NCBI GenBank assembly: GCA_035652235.1
Contig: DASREE010000022.1
Location: 1 to 64,000, forward strand
DNA from: PALSA-612 sp035652235
Lineage (GTDB): Bacteria > Actinomycetota > Thermoleophilia > Gaiellales > Gaiellaceae
Direction: 5' to 3'
DNA length: 64,000 nucleotides
Part shown: piece after piece, positions 1-9,046 of the stretch
Numbering within the stretch: position 1 is the stretch's first letter
How the letters are laid out: each line of letters starts with the position of its first letter
Position numbers and translations under genes: made by a program
Notes under the pieces: model-generated
Databases searched by the model: none
What the model was told of the DNA's origin: nothing
The model's input: only the letters and a program-made list of their open reading frames with translations

Positions 1-254
1 CCGAGGTCGAGACGCTGCGCGGCATCGAGCCGCCCGACCCGTACCGCATCCTCGTCCGCATCCCGGGCGGGATGGAGTACACGGGACCGAACCACGAGGC
101 CGAGACGGCGCTCGCGAGGCGGATCGTCGCGCGCGGGCCGATCGAGTTCGACCTTCGCGACACGCACAGCTCGATGGCCTACGTGCACCACGGCTCCGAT
201 GTCAAGACGGGCGAGTTCGAGCCGACCGTGGTCGAGAAGGCGTTCGACGGCTAG
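1..254 (+). CDS. 3' end of an unrecognised protein (5' truncated by window edge)
   Basis: An open frame enters from the left edge and stops with TAG at 252-254, leaving about 83 C-terminal residues. The tail is acidic (ending TVVEKAFDG) with a His/Asp-containing stretch (DTHSSMAYVHHGSD). I do not recognise the family. A strong 12-bp inverted repeat starts 12 bases after the stop, which supports this as the true end of a transcription unit. Confidence 0.5.
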   Translation, partial: EVETLRGIEPPDPYRILVRIPGGMEYTGPNHEAETALARRIVARGPIEFDLRDTHSSMAYVHHGSDVKTGEFEPTVVEKAFDG

Positions 255-265
255 AGACCGGTGGC

Positions 266-295
266 CGCAGCTGCCGCGCAGCGGCGGCAGCTGCG
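266..295 (+). terminator. Strong hairpin after the first gene
   Basis: Arms CGCAGCTGCCGC (266-277) and GCGGCAGCTGCG (284-295) pair perfectly over 12 bp with a 6-nt loop, just past the stop at 254. There is no T-tract, as is usual for GC-rich hosts, so terminator function is inferred from position and strength. Confidence 0.5.
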
Positions 296-404
296 CCTCG
301 CCGGGAGGCGGCGGCTCGGACCGCAGGTCGGCGGCCCGGCCCAGGTCGCGCTCTGCCTGCAGGAACTCCTCGCGCGCGATCTCGCCCTGCGCACCCTACT
401 CCGG

Positions 405-1103
405 CTAGTCCGGGCCGTACGGCCGTCCTCCTCCGCGAGTTCGTGCGCCGAGCGCGGCGGCCCCCGCCCAAGCTGCGAGCAGCAGCCCGCCCGCGACGTC
501 CGTCGGCGTGTGCCAGCCGCCGACGACGAGCAGCGCCGCGCAGGCGGCGACCCAGAGCGCGAGCGCCCACCGCGCCGCCGGCACGCACAGGCCGGCGGCG
601 AGCGCGACCAGGAGCGAGCGCAGCGCGTGCCCGCTCGGAAACGACGAGTCGAAGACGGCGAGGTGGAAGGGCGGGCGGCCGTGCTCGTGGAGGAAGAGCG
701 CCGGCCGCTCGAGCACCTCCTTGCCGAGCACCTCGACGACGTTCGCGGCGACGAAGGCGGCGCCCAGCGCCAGCCCGAGCCGGAGCTCGCCGCGGCGGCG
801 GAGGCAGAGGAGGCAGAGGCCGACGAGGACGGCGGAGGGTACGGCCGAGGCGAGGAAGACGACCCCGTAGGTGACGGCCGAGAGCGCGACGTGACCGTGG
901 TGCTGGGACGCGTGGAAGATCGGGAACGCCGACGAGCCGGCGGTCGGCAGCTGGGCAGTCGGCTCGACCGCGGGCATGACGTGGTCGAGCGCGGCCTGGT
1001 CGAGGCGGGTGAGGGAGCCGGCGGCGACGAGCCCGGCGAGCGCAGCGGCGAGGGCGGCGGCGAGGGCAGCGGCGAGCGCGGCGGCGGGCGGCCGCCGGGC
1101 CAC
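405..1103 (-). CDS. PAP2-superfamily membrane phosphatase
   Basis: This is a multi-pass membrane protein with the three PAP2 (type 2 phosphatidic acid phosphatase) signatures in order: KEVLERP (K-x-x-x-x-R-P type), PSGH, and GWHTPTDVAGG, which supplies the third-motif His and Asp. Family members remove phosphate from lipid phosphates or undecaprenyl diphosphate on the outer face of the membrane; the substrate cannot be read from the sequence. The only in-frame starts are GTG at 1223, which would overlap the divergent ctaG by 50 bases, and GTG at 1103, which begins just before the first Ala-rich membrane helix. I chose 1103 (232 aa), but no clear ribosome site decides between them. Confidence 0.75.
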   Translation of the reverse strand: MARRPPAAALAAALAAALAAALAGLVAAGSLTRLDQAALDHVMPAVEPTAQLPTAGSSAFPIFHASQHHGHVALSAVTYGVVFLASAVPSAVLVGLCLLCLRRRGELRLGLALGAAFVAANVVEVLGKEVLERPALFLHEHGRPPFHLAVFDSSFPSGHALRSLLVALAAGLCVPAARWALALWVAACAALLVVGGWHTPTDVAGGLLLAAWAGAAALGARTRGGGRPYGPD

Positions 1104-1173
1104 GGCGAGGAGGTGTGGGCCGAGCCGCCGGATGGCGCGAGAGCATAGGCAGCCGAGTACCGTTCGCGGCGCG

Positions 1174-1947
1174 ATGGCGCCCGCTCCCGCGTCCTGGAGC
1201 CTGGATCCCGACGGCTTCGTCACCGCCTTCGGCCTCGCCGTGCTCTACGCGGCGAGCTCGCGCGTCTTCCCCGCCTCGCGGCGGCGGGCCCTACTCTTCT
1301 CCCTCGGCGTCGCGCTCGTCCTGTTCACGCGCATCACCCCGCTCGGGACGATCTCGAACCACTACCTCCTGAGCGTGCACCTGCTCCAGAACGTGGCCAT
1401 CGCCGAGTGGGCGCCGGCGCTGCTCGTCGCCGGGCTGCCGCCCTCCCTCGCCGCCTTCCTCGCGCGGCTTCCGGCGCTGCGCGTGCTGACACGGCCGACG
1501 GTGGCGCTGCCGCTCTGGCTCGCGACCTACGTCGTCTGGCACCTGCCGTGGCTGTACGACACCGCGCTCGAACATCCGCGCTCGCTCCTCCACCTGGAGC
1601 ACCTCTGCTACCTCGCGGCCGGCTCGCTCCTGTGGTGGCCGGTCGTCCAGGAGGCGCCGCACCGGCTCGGGCCGGGCGCGAAGGCGGTCTACCTGGCGGC
1701 GGCGTTCGTGTTCGCCTCGCCGCTCGGACTCGTGCTGTCGCTGCTCGGCCGACCCATCTACGCCTTCTACGAGCACGCGCCGCGGCTGTGGGGGATCTCG
1801 CCGCTCCGCGACCAGCGGATCGCGGGCGTGGCGATGACCGTCGAGGAGGCCGTGCTCTTCTTCTGCCTGCTCGTCGTCTACGTGTCGCGCTTCTTCCGCG
1901 AGGAGGAGTCGCCGGAAGCGCTCGTCGAGCGCCGCACGCTAGGCTGA
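1174..1947 (+). CDS. ctaG: Cytochrome c oxidase assembly factor, CtaG (caa3-type)
   Basis: The protein is 257 aa with about seven hydrophobic segments and the conserved His-rich pattern of caa3-CtaG proteins: ITPLGTISNHYLLSVHLLQ near residue 55, VWHLPWLYD near 125 and HLEHLCYL near 145. CtaG membrane proteins help insert copper into cytochrome oxidase. I chose ATG 1174 because the frame upstream is low-complexity Ala/Arg and overlaps the divergent phosphatase. The gene is followed after 55 bases by phosphoketolase, with no evident functional link. Confidence 0.85.
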   Translation: MAPAPASWSLDPDGFVTAFGLAVLYAASSRVFPASRRRALLFSLGVALVLFTRITPLGTISNHYLLSVHLLQNVAIAEWAPALLVAGLPPSLAAFLARLPALRVLTRPTVALPLWLATYVVWHLPWLYDTALEHPRSLLHLEHLCYLAAGSLLWWPVVQEAPHRLGPGAKAVYLAAAFVFASPLGLVLSLLGRPIYAFYEHAPRLWGISPLRDQRIAGVAMTVEEAVLFFCLLVVYVSRFFREEESPEALVERRTLG

Positions 1948-2002
1948 CGCGAGCCCCAGCCTGCCCCGAACCCCAAGTAACAGACTGTTGCAAGGACGGA
2001 CA

Positions 2003-4402
2003 ATGGCCGAGACCGTCGAGGTGACTCCAGGGCCGCTCGGCGCCGACGAGCTCGAGGCGATCGACGCCTACTGGCGCGCGGCCAACTACCTGTCCGTCGG
2101 GCAGATCTACCTGCTCGCCAACCCGCTGCTGCGGGAGCCGCTCGAGCCCGAGCACGTGAAGCCGCGCCTGCTCGGCCACTTCGGGACGACGCCCGGCCTC
2201 AACCTCGTCTACGTCCACCTGAACCGCGCGATCCGTGAGCGCGGCCTGAACGCGATCTACGTGACCGGCCCCGGCCACGGCGGCCCGGGTGTGGTCGCCA
2301 ACGCGTACCTGGAGGGCACCTACAGCGAGCTCTACCCGCACGTGTCGCTCGACGAGCAGGGGCTCGTCCGGCTCTTCCGGCAGTTCTCGTTCCCGGGCGG
2401 GATTCCGAGCCACGCCGCACCCGAGACGCCGGGCTCGATCAACGAGGGCGGCGAGCTCGGCTACTCGCTCGCCCACGCCTTCGGCGCCGCCTTCGACAAT
2501 CCCGACCTCCTCGTCGCCTGCGTGGTCGGCGACGGCGAGGCGGAGACGGGCCCGCTCGCCACCAGCTGGCACTCGAACAAGTTCCTCAACCCGCGCACGG
2601 ACGGCGCCGTGCTGCCCATCCTGCACCTGAACGGCTACAAGATCGCCAACCCCACTCTGCTCGCGCGCATCCCGGAGAGCGAGCTCGTGTCGCTGTTCGA
2701 GGGCTACGGCTACCGGCCGCTCGTCGTCGCCGGCGGGTTCGGCGGCGAGCCGGCGGCCGTCGTCCACCAGCGCTTCGCGGCCGCGCTGGACGAGGCGCTC
2801 GACGAGATCGACCGCATCCAGCGGCGGGCGCGAGCGGGCGAGCCGTCGGACGCTGAGCAGGAGCGTCCGCGCTGGCCGATGCTCATCCTGCGCACCCCGA
2901 AAGGCTGGACGGGACCGGCCGAGGTCGACGGCCTGCCCGTCGCAGGCACCTGGCGTTCCCATCAGGTACCGATCGCCGACGTGCGCGAGAACCCGGCGCA
3001 CCTCCGCCTGCTCGAAGAGTGGCTGCGGAGCTACCGGCCGGAGGAGCTGTTCGACGAGCGTGGCGCGCCCGTCTCCGGGCTGCGCGCGCTCGCCCCGTCC
3101 GGCGAGCGGCGGATGAGCGCGAACCCGCACGCGAACGGCGGCGTCCTCCTCCGGGAGCTCGTCCTGCCCGACTTCCGTGACTACGCAGTCCCGGTCTCGA
3201 ACCCCGGCACGAGTTGGAGCGAGCCGACGCGCGTGCTCGGCGCCTTCCTGCGCGACGTGATCCGCGAGAACCCGTCGACCTTCCGTCTGTTCGGGCCGGA
3301 CGAGACGGCGTCGAACCGGCTGTCCGCGGTCTTCGACGTCACCGCCCGAAGCTGGGACGCCGAGCGCATGCCGACCGACGAGGGTCTCGCGCCGGACGGC
3401 CGGGTGATGGAGGTGCTCTCCGAGCACCTCTGCCAGGGCTGGCTCGAGGGCTACCTGCTGACCGGCAGGCACGGTCTGTTCAACTGCTACGAGGCCTTCA
3501 TCCACATCGTCGACTCGATGTTCAACCAGCACGCGAAGTGGCTGAAGGTGACGCCCGAGATCCCCTGGCGGCGGCCGGTCGCCTCGCTCAACTACCTGCT
3601 CTCCTCGCACGTCTGGCGCCAGGACCACAACGGCTTCTCGCACCAGGACCCGGGCTTCGTCGACCACGTCGTGAACAAGAAGGCCGAGGTGATCCGCGTC
3701 TACTTCCCGCCTGACGCGAACTGCCTGCTCTCGGTCGCCGACCACTGCCTGCGCAGCCGGCACTACGTGAACGTGATCGTCGCCGGCAAGCAGCCGTGCC
3801 TCGACTACCTGCCGATGGAGGACGCCGTCGTCCACTGCACGCTCGGCGCCGGCATGTGGGAGTGGGCGTCGAACGACGAGGGGGGCGAGCCCGACGTGGT
3901 CATGGCCTGCTGCGGCGACGTGCCGACGCTCGAGACGCTCGCCGCGGCGTCGATCCTGCGCGAGCACCTGCCCGAGCTGCGCGTCCGCGTCGTCAACGTC
4001 GTCGACCTGATGCGCCTGCAGCCGGAGAGCGAGCACCCGCACGGGCTCCCCGACAGCGCCTTCGACTCCCTGTTCACAACCGACCGGCCGATCGTCTTCG
4101 CCTACCACGGCTACCCCTGGCTGATCCATCGCCTCGCCTACCGGCGGACGAATCACCGCAACCTGCACGTTCGCGGCTACAAGGAGGAGGGCACGACGAC
4201 GACGCCGTTCGACATGGTCATGCTCAACGACCTCGACCGCTTCCACCTGGTCATGGACGTGATCGACCGGGTGCCAGGGCTCGCCAGCAGAGCCGCGCGG
4301 CTCCGCCAGCGCATGCAGGACGAGCGCGTCCGCTGCCGCGCCTGGACGCGGGAGCACGGCGAGGACCATCCGGACGTCCGCGACTGGACCTGGCCCGGCT
4401 GA
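2003..4402 (+). CDS. xfp: Phosphoketolase (xylulose-5-phosphate/fructose-6-phosphate)
   Basis: This 799-aa protein has the normal length for Xfp, a thiamine-diphosphate enzyme that cleaves xylulose-5-P and/or fructose-6-P to acetyl-phosphate plus a triose or tetrose phosphate. Family signatures are GGELGYSLAHAFGAAFDNP and the adjacent ThDP/Mg site GDGEAETGP (around residues 150-190), plus SHQDPGFVDHV in the C-terminal half. An in-frame ATG at 1988 exists, but ATG 2003 has an AAGGACGG ribosome site just upstream. Acetate kinase follows 38 bases later, so the pair makes acetate and ATP from sugar phosphates. Confidence 0.95.
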   Translation: MAETVEVTPGPLGADELEAIDAYWRAANYLSVGQIYLLANPLLREPLEPEHVKPRLLGHFGTTPGLNLVYVHLNRAIRERGLNAIYVTGPGHGGPGVVANAYLEGTYSELYPHVSLDEQGLVRLFRQFSFPGGIPSHAAPETPGSINEGGELGYSLAHAFGAAFDNPDLLVACVVGDGEAETGPLATSWHSNKFLNPRTDGAVLPILHLNGYKIANPTLLARIPESELVSLFEGYGYRPLVVAGGFGGEPAAVVHQRFAAALDEALDEIDRIQRRARAGEPSDAEQERPRWPMLILRTPKGWTGPAEVDGLPVAGTWRSHQVPIADVRENPAHLRLLEEWLRSYRPEELFDERGAPVSGLRALAPSGERRMSANPHANGGVLLRELVLPDFRDYAVPVSNPGTSWSEPTRVLGAFLRDVIRENPSTFRLFGPDETASNRLSAVFDVTARSWDAERMPTDEGLAPDGRVMEVLSEHLCQGWLEGYLLTGRHGLFNCYEAFIHIVDSMFNQHAKWLKVTPEIPWRRPVASLNYLLSSHVWRQDHNGFSHQDPGFVDHVVNKKAEVIRVYFPPDANCLLSVADHCLRSRHYVNVIVAGKQPCLDYLPMEDAVVHCTLGAGMWEWASNDEGGEPDVVMACCGDVPTLETLAAASILREHLPELRVRVVNVVDLMRLQPESEHPHGLPDSAFDSLFTTDRPIVFAYHGYPWLIHRLAYRRTNHRNLHVRGYKEEGTTTTPFDMVMLNDLDRFHLVMDVIDRVPGLASRAARLRQRMQDERVRCRAWTREHGEDHPDVRDWTWPG

Positions 4403-4440
4403 GGCGGCGGACGCTCGCTTCTGCCGGCCTCCGTCCGGAC

Positions 4441-5448
4441 GTGAGCTACGACCCCATCCTGGTCGTCAACGCCGGCTCGACGAGCGTGAAGCTGCACCTG
4501 GTCGAGGGCGGCGAGTCACGGCCGATCGGCTCGCTCGCCGAGGCCGCCGGCTGCGCGGCGGCGGCGCACCGGGTCGTCCACGGCGGTCCCCGCTTCACCG
4601 AGCCGGTCGTGATCGACGACGCCGTCGAGCGGGAGATCCGGGCGCTCGAGCCGATCGCGCCGCTCCACAACGCGCCCGCGCTGCGCGGCATCGCCGACGC
4701 CCGCCGCGCTCTGCCGGGGATCCCGCACGTCGCCGTGTTCGACACCGCCTTCCACGCCACCATCCCGGCGCCAGCGCGGACGTACGCGATCCCGGAGCGC
4801 TGGCGAGACGGGCTCGGCATCCGCCGCTACGGCTTCCACGGCCTGTCCGTCGAGTGGTGCGCGCGCCAGATCCGGGTGCCGCGGCTCGTCGTCTGCCACC
4901 TCGGCGGCGGTTGCTCGGTGACGGCCGTCCGGGACGGCCGCTCGGTGGACACGACGATGGGCTTCTCGCCGCTCGAGGGCGTCCCGATGGCGACGCGGTC
5001 CGGCTCCGTCGATCCCGGCGCGATGCTCTACCTGCTCCGGGAGCACGGGCTCGACGCGGACTCGCTCGACCGGGCGCTCGAGCACGAGTCCGGGCTCCTC
5101 GCCCTCGCCGGCTCGGCCGACGCCCGCACGCTCGCGCCCGGCAGCCTCGCGCTCGCCGTCTTCGCCCACCGCGTGGCGGGGGCAGTCGCGACGATGGCGG
5201 TGGCTACAGGAGGCCTCGACGCGCTTGCGTTCACGGCCGGGATCGGCGAGGGGTCGGCCCTCGTCCGCGCGGAGGTGTGTGCGCGCCTCGCCTTCCTCGG
5301 CGTCGAGCTCGACCGAGAGCGGAACGCCGCCGCCGCCGAGGGCGACGTCGCGACGGCCCGCTCCAGCGCCCGCGTGTACGTCGTCCGGGCGCACGAGGAG
5401 CTGGTCGCGGCGCAGGCGGCACAGGCGCTCCTCGCCGCGCGCGAGTGA
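4441..5448 (+). CDS. ackA: Acetate kinase (short form)
   Basis: The 335-aa protein starts at GTG 4441. It carries the ASKHA-fold signatures: VVNAGSTSVK at the N-terminus, YGFHGLSVEW (the active-site His of FHG is kept, but the usual TSH is LSV), CHLGGGCSV, ATRSGSVDPG (the catalytic Arg) and TAGIGEGS. Acetate kinase converts acetyl-phosphate and ADP to acetate and ATP, which fits its position after phosphoketolase. It is about 60 residues shorter than typical AckA (near 400 aa). The key catalytic motifs survive, so I expect it to be active. Confidence 0.9.
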   Translation: MSYDPILVVNAGSTSVKLHLVEGGESRPIGSLAEAAGCAAAAHRVVHGGPRFTEPVVIDDAVEREIRALEPIAPLHNAPALRGIADARRALPGIPHVAVFDTAFHATIPAPARTYAIPERWRDGLGIRRYGFHGLSVEWCARQIRVPRLVVCHLGGGCSVTAVRDGRSVDTTMGFSPLEGVPMATRSGSVDPGAMLYLLREHGLDADSLDRALEHESGLLALAGSADARTLAPGSLALAVFAHRVAGAVATMAVATGGLDALAFTAGIGEGSALVRAEVCARLAFLGVELDRERNAAAAEGDVATARSSARVYVVRAHEELVAAQAAQALLAARE

Positions 5449-5463
5449 CCCGTTCGAGGGAGT

Positions 5464-5516
5464 CCGCAAATTGCGGGAAGTTCCGTTCGCCGCGGCCTTG
5501 CACGGAGACGGCGAAC
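5464..5516. promoter_or_regulatory. Two dyad elements downstream of ackA
   Basis: The 287-base stretch 5449-5735 has no convincing gene. It begins with CCGCAA-A-TTGCGG (5464-5476) and then an 8-bp inverted repeat, GTTCGCCG (5485-5492) with CGGCGAAC (5509-5516). It lies between the convergent ackA and dapA-like genes, so a terminator role is the simplest reading. Confidence 0.35.
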
Positions 5517-5735
5517 GTCCTAGTGTCCCCGTTGCGCCGAGCACGGGGCGCGACTAGGGCGAAGCTCCACCGGGCGGCTCTACGGGCAACCGGAAGGTCA
5601 GTCGGAGGAGCGGACGAAAGCGCAACCGGCTCGGCGAATTCTTTGCTCCGTTCGTTGTCAGATCTGCAGACGGAGCGGCGGAGGCGAGCACAGCCGCTCG
5701 CCCGCGGCTTGTGCGACGTCCGTACGTCGCACCAC

Positions 5736-6605
5736 TCAGACGCGCACGGCGTGCTCGATCCAGTCGGTCGCGAGCGCGTCGAGCTCCACGCGCTCGGCGT
5801 CCGTCAGCCGCCGCAGCGGCGGGCGGACGTCCTCGCGCACCGGCACCCCGCGCAGCGCGAGCACCCGCTTGAGCGCCGCGTGGCGGGGGAAGCGCTCGAT
5901 CGCCGCCCGGAGCTCACCGAGCCGGTCCGAAGCCTCGACCGACCCGTCGCGGACGGCGCCCGCGACAAGCTCAGGGAAGGCAGTGGCAAGCGCGGAGACG
6001 GCGCCGACGGCGCCGCCGGCGAGGCCGCGTGCGATCAGGGCCTCGGGGCCGACGAAGATGTCGAGGCCCTCGACGAGATACTGCGAGAAGCGCTCCCAGG
6101 GCGTGTCGGACACTTTCATGCCGGCGAGGTTCGGTGCCGCGTCCCGGAGCTCCTCGATCACCCGGAGCGGCACGGCGTAGCCGCTCGTCCGCTCGAACTC
6201 GTACACGTAGAAGGGCGTCGGCGCGCACGCCCCGGCCGCTGCCGTCAGGTGGGCGAGGATGGCGCGGTCGTCGAGCGGAAAGTAGGGCGGCGCGATCACG
6301 GCGACCGCGTCGGCGCCCGCCTCGGCCGCGTGTGCGGCGAGCACGACAGTGTCGGCGGTCGTCTGCGCGCCGCAGTGCGCCGCCACCTGAAGCCGCCCCG
6401 CCGCGGCGGAGAGGAAGAGCTCGGTCACGCGCCGCCGCTCCGGCACGGACAAGAGGATCCCCTCCCCGGTCGTGCCGAGGGCGAGCAGGCCGTCGAGGCC
6501 GCCGTTCGCGAGGAAGTCGACGAGCGGGCCGAACGCCTCCTCGTCGAGACTCCTCCCCCCATCGCGGAGCGGCGTCGCCGCCGCGGCCAGCGCGCCCGAG
6601 ATCAC
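5736..6605 (-). CDS. DapA-family aldolase (dihydrodipicolinate synthase/N-acetylneuraminate lyase superfamily)
   Basis: The 289-aa TIM-barrel protein starts at GTG 6605. It shows the family signature GTTGEG at residues 44-49, the catalytic Tyr region FYVYEF (Y135) and the Schiff-base lysine in GMKVSD (K164). Family members catalyse pyruvate-dependent aldol or retro-aldol reactions. The gene stands alone, away from lysine-biosynthesis genes, and differs from textbook DapA around the Tyr motif. It may therefore be a sugar-acid or other aldolase rather than DapA itself. Confidence 0.85.
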   Translation of the reverse strand: MISGALAAAATPLRDGGRSLDEEAFGPLVDFLANGGLDGLLALGTTGEGILLSVPERRRVTELFLSAAAGRLQVAAHCGAQTTADTVVLAAHAAEAGADAVAVIAPPYFPLDDRAILAHLTAAAGACAPTPFYVYEFERTSGYAVPLRVIEELRDAAPNLAGMKVSDTPWERFSQYLVEGLDIFVGPEALIARGLAGGAVGAVSALATAFPELVAGAVRDGSVEASDRLGELRAAIERFPRHAALKRVLALRGVPVREDVRPPLRRLTDAERVELDALATDWIEHAVRV

Positions 6606-6714
6606 CGCCCTACCCTAGCGTCCCGGCAGGCCTGGCGTCCCGGCCGGCCCTCAGCGCCCGTCGATACGGCACGCTCGCACGATGCGACGTCCGGCCGCTG
6701 TCGGCGCATCGACA

Positions 6715-6789
6715 TCGGGACGGGCGGATTCGAACCGCCGGCCTCCTGCTCCCAAAGCAGGCGCGCTGACCAGGCTGCGCTACGTCCCG
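6715..6789 (-). tRNA. tRNA-Pro (UGG anticodon)
   Basis: On the minus strand the 7-bp acceptor stem CGGGACG/CGTCCCG is intact, the anticodon stem-loop is CCTGC-TTTGGGA-GCAGG with anticodon TGG, and the T-arm contains GGTTCGAATCC. The discriminator base is A. CCA is not encoded. Confidence 0.95.
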
Positions 6790-6834
6790 CTCGGCGGAGT
6801 GTAGAGCCGCCGTCTGAGATACGGTCGGCGCCCC

Positions 6835-7788
6835 GTGTCCGACGTCCTCCCCGTCCCCGGCCAGGAGCCGTCCGCACGCGCGCGCCACCCGGCGCTCGGC
6901 TACGCGATGGCGCTCTCGGCGGCCTTCCTGTTCGGCGTCAACGGCACGGTCTCGAAGGTGGCGCTCGAGGGCGGACTGTCCGAGTACCGGCTGGCCGAGG
7001 CGCGCGTGGCCGCCGCCTTTGTCGTCTTCGTCGCGATCGTGCTCGCGGCCCGACGGGAACGGCTGCGGACGACGCCCCGGGAGCTCGCCTACCTGGCCGT
7101 GTTCGGCGCCTGCGCCGTCGTGCTCACTCAGCTCCTGTACCTGCTCGCGATCAGGCGGCTCGAGATCGGGATCGCGCTCGTACTCATCTTCCTCGGCCCG
7201 CTCCTCGTCGCCCTGTGGGCGCGCCTCGTCGAGAAGGAGCGCGTCCGCCGGCGCTTCTGGACGGCGCTGGCGCTGTCGCTCGTCGGCCTCGTGCTCGTGG
7301 TGCGGGTGTGGGGCAGCTTCTCGCTCGACGGGCTCGGCGTCCTGTTCGCGCTCGCGGACGCCGCTGCCTACGCCGCCTACGTTCTCTACGCCGAGCATGC
7401 CGTCGGCAGGCGCGACCCGCTCACGCTGCTCTGCTACGGCTTCCTGTTCGCCGTCCTCGTCTGGTCGGTCGTGCAGCCCTGGTGGAGCTTCCCCGGGCAT
7501 GCCCTGACGGCGAGGGTGTCACTGCTCGGCAATCTCACCGGCTCACACGTCCCGGAGTGGACCCTCGTCGCCTGGATCGTCGTGCTCGGCACCGTCGTTC
7601 CCTTCGTGCTCGTCGTCGGCTCGCTCCGCCACCTGCCGGCGACGCGCGTTGCCATCTGCGGCATGCTCGAGCCGGTGGTCGCGACGGTCGTCGCCTTCGC
7701 CTGGCTCGACGAGTCGCTCGGCCCGGCACAGCTCGCCGGCGGCGCGGTCGTGCTCGCGGCGATCGCGCTCGCACAGACCGCGCGCTAG
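6835..7788 (+). CDS. EamA-family (DMT) transporter
   Basis: The 317-aa integral membrane protein starts at GTG 6835. It has about ten hydrophobic segments arranged as two EamA repeats. The first runs from LGYAMALSAAFLFGVNGTVSK, and the second ends with PATRVAICGMLEPVVATVVA, a typical end-of-repeat pattern. Members export metabolites or amino acids; the substrate cannot be inferred. The gene lies alone between tRNA-Pro (divergent) and ispH. Confidence 0.85.
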   Translation: MSDVLPVPGQEPSARARHPALGYAMALSAAFLFGVNGTVSKVALEGGLSEYRLAEARVAAAFVVFVAIVLAARRERLRTTPRELAYLAVFGACAVVLTQLLYLLAIRRLEIGIALVLIFLGPLLVALWARLVEKERVRRRFWTALALSLVGLVLVVRVWGSFSLDGLGVLFALADAAAYAAYVLYAEHAVGRRDPLTLLCYGFLFAVLVWSVVQPWWSFPGHALTARVSLLGNLTGSHVPEWTLVAWIVVLGTVVPFVLVVGSLRHLPATRVAICGMLEPVVATVVAFAWLDESLGPAQLAGGAVVLAAIALAQTAR

Positions 7789-7917
7789 CCGGGCTTCCCG
7801 ACGAGGCGAGGCCAGCTTCGCCGCGGACCTTTACACGTGGCAGAGAACACGTTAGGTTGCACGGCACTGGGCGATGCGAGCCGCGGTGCCGACGAGGCAG
7901 TTCGCGGCGAGCAGTCG

Positions 7918-7961
7918 GAGAAGGCCCGCCGCACTCGACCCCCCAGGCGGCGGGCCTTCTC
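7918..7961 (+). terminator. 15-bp hairpin, possible end of a small RNA
   Basis: GAGAAGGCCCGCCGC (7918-7932) and GCGGCGGGCCTTCTC (7947-7961) pair perfectly over 15 bp with a 14-nt loop, followed by TTCG. It lies 130 bases after the EamA gene and 53 bases before ispH. Upstream there is another stem, CGGCAC (7862-7867) with GTGCCG (7886-7891). It could terminate the EamA transcript or end a separate small RNA. Confidence 0.55.
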
Positions 7962-8013
7962 TTCGTCCGAGGACCGGCGCGCCCTCGCGGGGTGCCAGCT
8001 AGCATGAGCGTCC

Positions 8014-8961
8014 GTGGTGAGGCGCGTGCTGCTCGCGGCTCCGCGCGGCTTCTGCGCGGGTGTCGAGCGGGCGATCGAGACGGTCGAGAGAGCCCTCGAG
8101 CTCTACGGCTCGCCCGTGTACGTCCGCAAGCAGATCGTCCACAACGTGCACGTCGTCCGCGACCTCGAGCGGCGGGGCGCGGTCTTCGTCGAGGACGTCG
8201 ACGACGTCCCCGAAGGAGCGCTGCTCGTCCTCTCCGCGCACGGCGTCGCTCCCTGCGTTCGCCGCGCGGCTGCCGCGCGCCGCCTCGCGACGATCGACGC
8301 GACCTGCCCGCTCGTGACGAAAGTGCACATGGAGACGCGCCGGTACGCGGCGGAAGGCTACTCGGTCGTCCTCATCGGCCACGAGCACCACGAGGAAGTC
8401 GTGGGAACGCAGGGTGAGGCGCCCGACGCGGTGCGGATCGTCGGGACGGTCGCAGAGGCGGAGGCGCTCGAGGTCCCCGACCCGGAGCGCGTCGCCTACG
8501 TGACGCAGACGACGCTGTCGGTCGACGAGACCGCGGACATCGTGCGCACCCTGCGGCGCCGCTTCCCACGCCTGCGGGGGCCCCGGCGCGAGGACATCTG
8601 CTACGCGACGACGAACCGGCAGACAGCCGTGAAGGAGCTGCTCACCGAGGTCGATCTCCTGCTCGTGATCGGCTCTGCGAACAGCTCGAACTCGAACCGC
8701 CTCGTCGAGGTGGCGCGGGCAGCCGGGGTCGAGTCGCATCTCATCGACGACGAGAGCGGCATCGACGAGCGCTGGCTCGAGGGCTGCGACACCGTCGGCC
8801 TCACCGCGGGCGCCTCGGCGCCGGAGCGGCTCGTGTCGCGCGTCTGCGACTGGTTCCGGACTCGCGGTGTGACCGACATCCGCCCGTTCGGGTCGATCGT
8901 CGAGGACGTCTTCTTCCGCCTGCCGATCGAGCTCCGCCGCTCCGCCAGCTCGGCCGCCTGA
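8014..8961 (+). CDS. ispH: 4-hydroxy-3-methylbut-2-enyl diphosphate reductase (IspH/LytB)
   Basis: This 315-aa enzyme does the last step of the non-mevalonate isoprenoid pathway, reducing HMBPP to IPP and DMAPP with a 4Fe-4S cluster. The three cluster cysteines are present: C14 in RGFCAGV, C98 in DATCPLV and C196 in DICYATTNRQ. The conserved His residues of IVHN (H43) and SAHG (H76) are also present. Tandem GTG codons at 8014 and 8017 are the possible starts. The gene appears monocistronic and convergent with the DUF1003 gene. Confidence 0.95.
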   Translation: MVRRVLLAAPRGFCAGVERAIETVERALELYGSPVYVRKQIVHNVHVVRDLERRGAVFVEDVDDVPEGALLVLSAHGVAPCVRRAAAARRLATIDATCPLVTKVHMETRRYAAEGYSVVLIGHEHHEEVVGTQGEAPDAVRIVGTVAEAEALEVPDPERVAYVTQTTLSVDETADIVRTLRRRFPRLRGPRREDICYATTNRQTAVKELLTEVDLLLVIGSANSSNSNRLVEVARAAGVESHLIDDESGIDERWLEGCDTVGLTAGASAPERLVSRVCDWFRTRGVTDIRPFGSIVEDVFFRLPIELRRSASSAA

Positions 8962-9046
8962 CGCGGGCCGCGCGGCCACGCCGGCAAGGGCCATGCCCGG
9001 GGTCACGCGCCGGCAGGTCCAGGCACGGCCGCGCGCAGCTTCGGCG

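Noticed and set aside
1334..4369. Very long open frame antisense to phosphoketolase and ctaG
   Set aside because: The product is His/Val/Arg-rich with no domain, and both genes on the other strand are clear. Such frames are common opposite high-GC genes.
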